In this document: piece by piece, positions 61,116-64,000 of the stretch
How the letters are laid out: every line of letters begins with the position of its first letter
How positions within the stretch are numbered: position 1 is the first letter of the stretch
Source: Candidatus Obscuribacterales bacterium
Lineage (GTDB): Bacteria; Cyanobacteriota; Vampirovibrionia; Obscuribacterales; Obscuribacteraceae
Direction: 5' to 3'
NCBI GenBank assembly: GCA_021732085.1
Contig: JAKFVQ010000017.1
Coordinates: forward strand, 62,001-126,000
Length of the DNA stretch: 64,000 nt
Translations under genes and position numbers: made by a program
The notes under the pieces: generated by a model
What the model was told of the DNA's origin: nothing
What the model saw: the letters and a program-made list of their open reading frames with translations, nothing else
Databases searched by the model: none

Positions 61116-64000
61116 CTATTGCTTGGCCATTGCCTTGTAGAGTTCCTTTAGAGTGATTCGTCGATCGCCGGCCAACCGGTCATATTTTGACGACCACGAA
61201 TTGTCGATCGAAACCGTTCTGGTTTTCGGATCGTAGCCTGTCACGAGTACCACATGCTCGCCATCACCATCTTCAGCGGTCTTAATTCCATATTTCTTGA
61301 CAGGCTCTTTCCACACCCAATCGGCGCCGGTCCAAATTTGAGCGATTTTGATGCCACCTTTCTGCAGCTGTTCGTGGAGCTGTTCCTCGCCGGAGCATAC
61401 TCCCACGCCAGGACCATTAATAATCGCAGGTCGATTTGCACCAAGAATCACCGTGTCGGAAGCACCGCAAATTTGAGAATACACATTCGCGATGTCAGCG
61501 GAGAAGAGATAAGGCTGCTTGAGTACAATGCCATCTTTTCCAACTTGCGGATAAAGTTTGCCGTCACCAGGAGCAATGTAAACTCCCGGACCGACGCCCG
61601 CAGCACCTGCCGCAGGATCATGACGATAGACTAATTGCCCTTTCGAAACGAAATAGCCATTCGGAGTTTGAGTTTGACGTTGCCAGTGAATATTGGCGCA
61701 CGTCAAATCAGAAAGTTTGCCTAACCAAGTTCTGGCACCATCTTCCGGTGGAAACTTAGACTCTTCAGAATCCTTTGCAAAGCGCATCGAACTAGGCGGG
61801 ATCTTTATGCTTGTCTTGTCACCACTTTTGAACTCCCCGGTAGTCAGAACATCCGTCATCATGCGAGCGAAATGTGCTGGTTGCTCGTACAGGAGCTTGC
61901 CACGGATTGTTGTTACCTGGCAAGTCGGATTCTGCCCTTGCTGATTACTAGTCGGATTTGCAATATGCCAAACCAACTGTGTTGAAAGCAATGCTCTCTC
62001 TTTCGCGTTGAACACCTTGTCCGAGTTGCTCTCCAGCAGACGGTTCAAGTGTTTGTATATCTCCGCTTTCTCGGCATTGGAAATGTCTGTTCGCGAACTT
62101 GCTGCTTTTTCAAGATGCTCAAGAAACAATGCTTTCAGCTGGGGCTCAACGTCTTGCCGTTGGATAAAGTCATTAATGTTTTTCTCAATACGTTGCTTTT
62201 CGGCATCCGGAAGTGCATCGTTCTGAAGAACAGCTTTCAAGGTATTTTCTTTCGTGCTTACAAGTTCGCCTTTTTCGCCAGGCTTTTGACGAATTTGAGT
62301 GCCTTCGTCGCTTATAAAATTGGCAGTTCCAAATTCATCAAGTACTGGAGCACCAACTCGTGAAAGTTGATCCATTTTACTGAAAGGCTTTGCAGCATCA
62401 ATCGCAGATGCAACAAACGCGCCAGTCGAATCCTTCTTATAGGATGTATTGCTTGCGGAGTCGCGCATCTCTACGACTGATTTGCCAGCGTCACGCACTA
62501 ACTCTACAGTTTTACCGTCACGAGTAACTTTAGTAATTTGCTCGCCATGCTTCTCAACACGTGATTTCTCCACCGGGTCTTCAACAATGGAAACACCATC
62601 GATTGTTCTCGTCGTTGTTTTGTTGTTACCCTCTTTGTCTTCGTACTTATAGACTCCTTCACGATTTGCAGTGATGGAAACCTTTACAGTTCTTTCCTTT
62701 CCATCGCTAGTGTATTTGTACACACCGTCTGATACGCGCTCGTATTTGGAGGAGCTGCCCTCCGCCGATTTCACTTCAAACGTCTTAGCTGAATCGCTCT
62801 GACCATCGAAAGTAAATTTCCTCACAGTACCATTTGCATACTTGAACTCTGCTGGGCGTCCATTTCGAAACTCCATCGACCAGCCTTCCTTGCTGTTCTC
62901 GACTTTCTCGGTGCCATCTGTGGCAGACTTCGCGACCCTACCATCTGGAAACTTGACAGTCAAGTTTCCGCCGTCGTGGGTCGCGGAAATTCGCTCTTCT
63001 TTCTTGCTCGGATCCTGGTCGTTTATCCACGTGAAGTTACCATTGGGCAGACGTTCGCCGCGAGTCCACGAAACGACTTTCCCATCTCTGGTACTGCTTT
63101 CCTGAAGTATTTCGCTGCTGCCATTTTCTGTCTTAAATTTTCTGCTGGACCCATCACCGGCGGTGACTTGAACTTCAGTAGGGCTTATATCAACTAGAGA
63201 CTTTTCCTTCTCATTCTTGATACGAGCGAATTCGGTTCCATCCATTTTGATGATGGAAGTCTTGTCGCCGTTCTTAAATCCGATCTCGCCTATTGAAGTG
63301 ATGAAGGCGGCACCGGGGCGCACATCCCCCTTATCAGATTTCCAGCTGGCACCATCGGCAGTCCATGTTTTACCTTGCACTGCATCTCGAATTGATTGAA
63401 GTTTATTATCCTTCCAATCAAATTCGCGCACGGCATCGCCCTTCATTACCTTAACGAGCTTGCCCTCTTTGTATTGCAGCTGGGCACCGTCGGCAGTGAC
63501 TTGTTTTACGGTTCCGCCAGGTTCCAAGATATGAGTGATTCCATCTGCGGAATCGGAATGGGAGTAGGCACGCGACTTGTGATCGAATTTGAACGAAAGC
63601 GTTTCAGGCTTGGCATCCGACCAGCGGTTGTTCTCCCATGTACGAGATTGCCATTTGTCTCCTTCTATCAGCGAGTGCAAGTACTTTTTGCCATCACGAT
63701 GAACTTCAACAGTCGAAAGCGTATGCTTATCATCCAAGCCTTTAGCATTTGGATTTTCGGCCCAAGTGAATCGCCGTGTTGAACCGTCAGCATAATTTAT
63801 TTCAGAAACCAAACCATCCTTGCCGACCTTCACGACATCTTTATTGGGATGTGAAATTGTTCGCGAGCCATCGGTATTTTTAACCTCAACGGTAAGGTCT
63901 GAATGATAGGTTTGATTCGCCACGGTTAAGATACCGCGTTTCTCATCCAACGTAACGGCGCCGGACCAGGCAGCGGTATCACTTTTTTGCTTCCATTCGT
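61116..64000 (-). CDS. YD-like repeat plus papain-like protease domain protein, copy 3 (5' cut)
   Basis: About 960 residues are visible and the frame is open to the right edge, so the true start lies outside; the TTG at 63950 is not special. Numbers here count from it. The N-terminal 500 residues are beta-rich repeats like YADGSTRRFTW, YANGTVRKFTF and DGKTVELVRD, similar to YD/RHS repeats in plan. A helical region (570-655) leads to the papain-like domain: Gln671 and Cys677 in QQGQNPTCQVTT, His899 in GEHVVLVTGYD, Asn917 in SIDNSWS. Order and Gln-Cys spacing match copies 1 and 2. Toxin-like RHS proteins also end in a variable catalytic domain, so this is a candidate effector. Downstream on the same strand is a trypsin-like gene. 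Confidence 0.82.
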   Translation of the reverse strand, partial: EWKQKSDTAAWSGAVTLDEKRGILTVANQTYHSDLTVEVKNTDGSRTISHPNKDVVKVGKDGLVSEINYADGSTRRFTWAENPNAKGLDDKHTLSTVEVHRDGKKYLHSLIEGDKWQSRTWENNRWSDAKPETLSFKFDHKSRAYSHSDSADGITHILEPGGTVKQVTADGAQLQYKEGKLVKVMKGDAVREFDWKDNKLQSIRDAVQGKTWTADGASWKSDKGDVRPGAAFITSIGEIGFKNGDKTSIIKMDGTEFARIKNEKEKSLVDISPTEVQVTAGDGSSRKFKTENGSSEILQESSTRDGKVVSWTRGERLPNGNFTWINDQDPSKKEERISATHDGGNLTVKFPDGRVAKSATDGTEKVENSKEGWSMEFRNGRPAEFKYANGTVRKFTFDGQSDSAKTFEVKSAEGSSSKYERVSDGVYKYTSDGKERTVKVSITANREGVYKYEDKEGNNKTTTRTIDGVSIVEDPVEKSRVEKHGEQITKVTRDGKTVELVRDAGKSVVEMRDSASNTSYKKDSTGAFVASAIDAAKPFSKMDQLSRVGAPVLDEFGTANFISDEGTQIRQKPGEKGELVSTKENTLKAVLQNDALPDAEKQRIEKNINDFIQRQDVEPQLKALFLEHLEKAASSRTDISNAEKAEIYKHLNRLLESNSDKVFNAKERALLSTQLVWHIANPTSNQQGQNPTCQVTTIRGKLLYEQPAHFARMMTDVLTTGEFKSGDKTSIKIPPSSMRFAKDSEESKFPPEDGARTWLGKLSDLTCANIHWQRQTQTPNGYFVSKGQLVYRHDPAAGAAGVGPGVYIAPGDGKLYPQVGKDGIVLKQPYLFSADIANVYSQICGASDTVILGANRPAIINGPGVGVCSGEEQLHEQLQKGGIKIAQIWTGADWVWKEPVKKYGIKTAEDGDGEHVVLVTGYDPKTRTVSIDNSWSSKYDRLAGDRRITLKELYKAMAKQ

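Noticed and set aside
61116..64000. Full RHS toxin
   Set aside because: The repeats resemble YD repeats only in plan, and there is no RHS core-cleavage motif in the visible part.

Overview
The window reads as a chromosome segment from a Gram-negative-type bacterium. Many proteins have Sec or Tat signal peptides. Three-haem cytochrome peroxidase, LolA-like and lipoprotein-like genes point to a periplasm and outer membrane. The mix of caspase-like proteases, a Ser/Thr kinase, many TPR proteins, Tad-type pseudopilins, long signal-less proteins with disordered N-termini and moderate GC content suggests a non-photosynthetic cyanobacterial relative (Obscuribacterales / Vampirovibrionia type). That placement is inference; the window has no rRNA or marker gene to prove it. 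I recognised no insertion sequence, phage gene, CRISPR array or confident tRNA.

Left part (1-33 kb): mostly single genes and short operons. In order these are a gene cut by the left edge, a BioF-like enzyme, a 5'-3' exonuclease, a convergent histidine kinase / OmpR regulator pair, and two low-complexity proteins (one of 1170 residues with a zinc-ribbon-like start and a collagen-like tract). A divergent gap with RNA-like structure follows. Then come a cytochrome c peroxidase, a BFN-domain protein, a C14 caspase with a YARHG domain, an NCS1 permease, a Ser/Thr kinase, a Tyr phosphatase, two beta-lactamase-fold hydrolases, an M3 peptidase, a VOC protein, a LolA-like protein, a DNA-binding-less response regulator, several secreted proteins, the first papain-like protein and an M48 peptidase split by a frame change.

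Middle (33-46 kb): a CorA-like transporter preceded by a 29-codon ORF whose stop overlaps its start. It is followed by two face-to-face operons. The plus-strand operon makes three secreted proteins, a TadG-like protein and a TPR lipoprotein. The minus-strand operon makes two TadE-like pseudopilins and a membrane-anchored TPR-CHAT protease. Together they look like one envelope module that couples a Tad-like pseudopilin assembly to a caspase-like protease. A second histidine kinase lies upstream.

Right part (46-64 kb): an unpartnered HvfC/DUF2063-like protein, a pseudouridine synthase, a glycine-rich protein, a TPR protein, a YbaK deacylase, and two tandem paralogous peptide genes (58 and 55 codons) with matching ribosome-binding sites and divergent Cys-containing tails. 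Then follow a LysM plus papain-like protein with a coupled 178-residue partner, a matrixin-type protease, a GH31 glucosidase, a trypsin-like protease and a third papain-like protein with YD-like repeats, cut by the right edge. The three papain-like proteins share Gln-x5-Cys, His and Asp-Asn-x-Trp motifs and differ in their N-terminal parts. This looks like a family of signal-less protease-like effectors and is, with the CHAT/Tad module and the peptide pair, the most promising new biology here.
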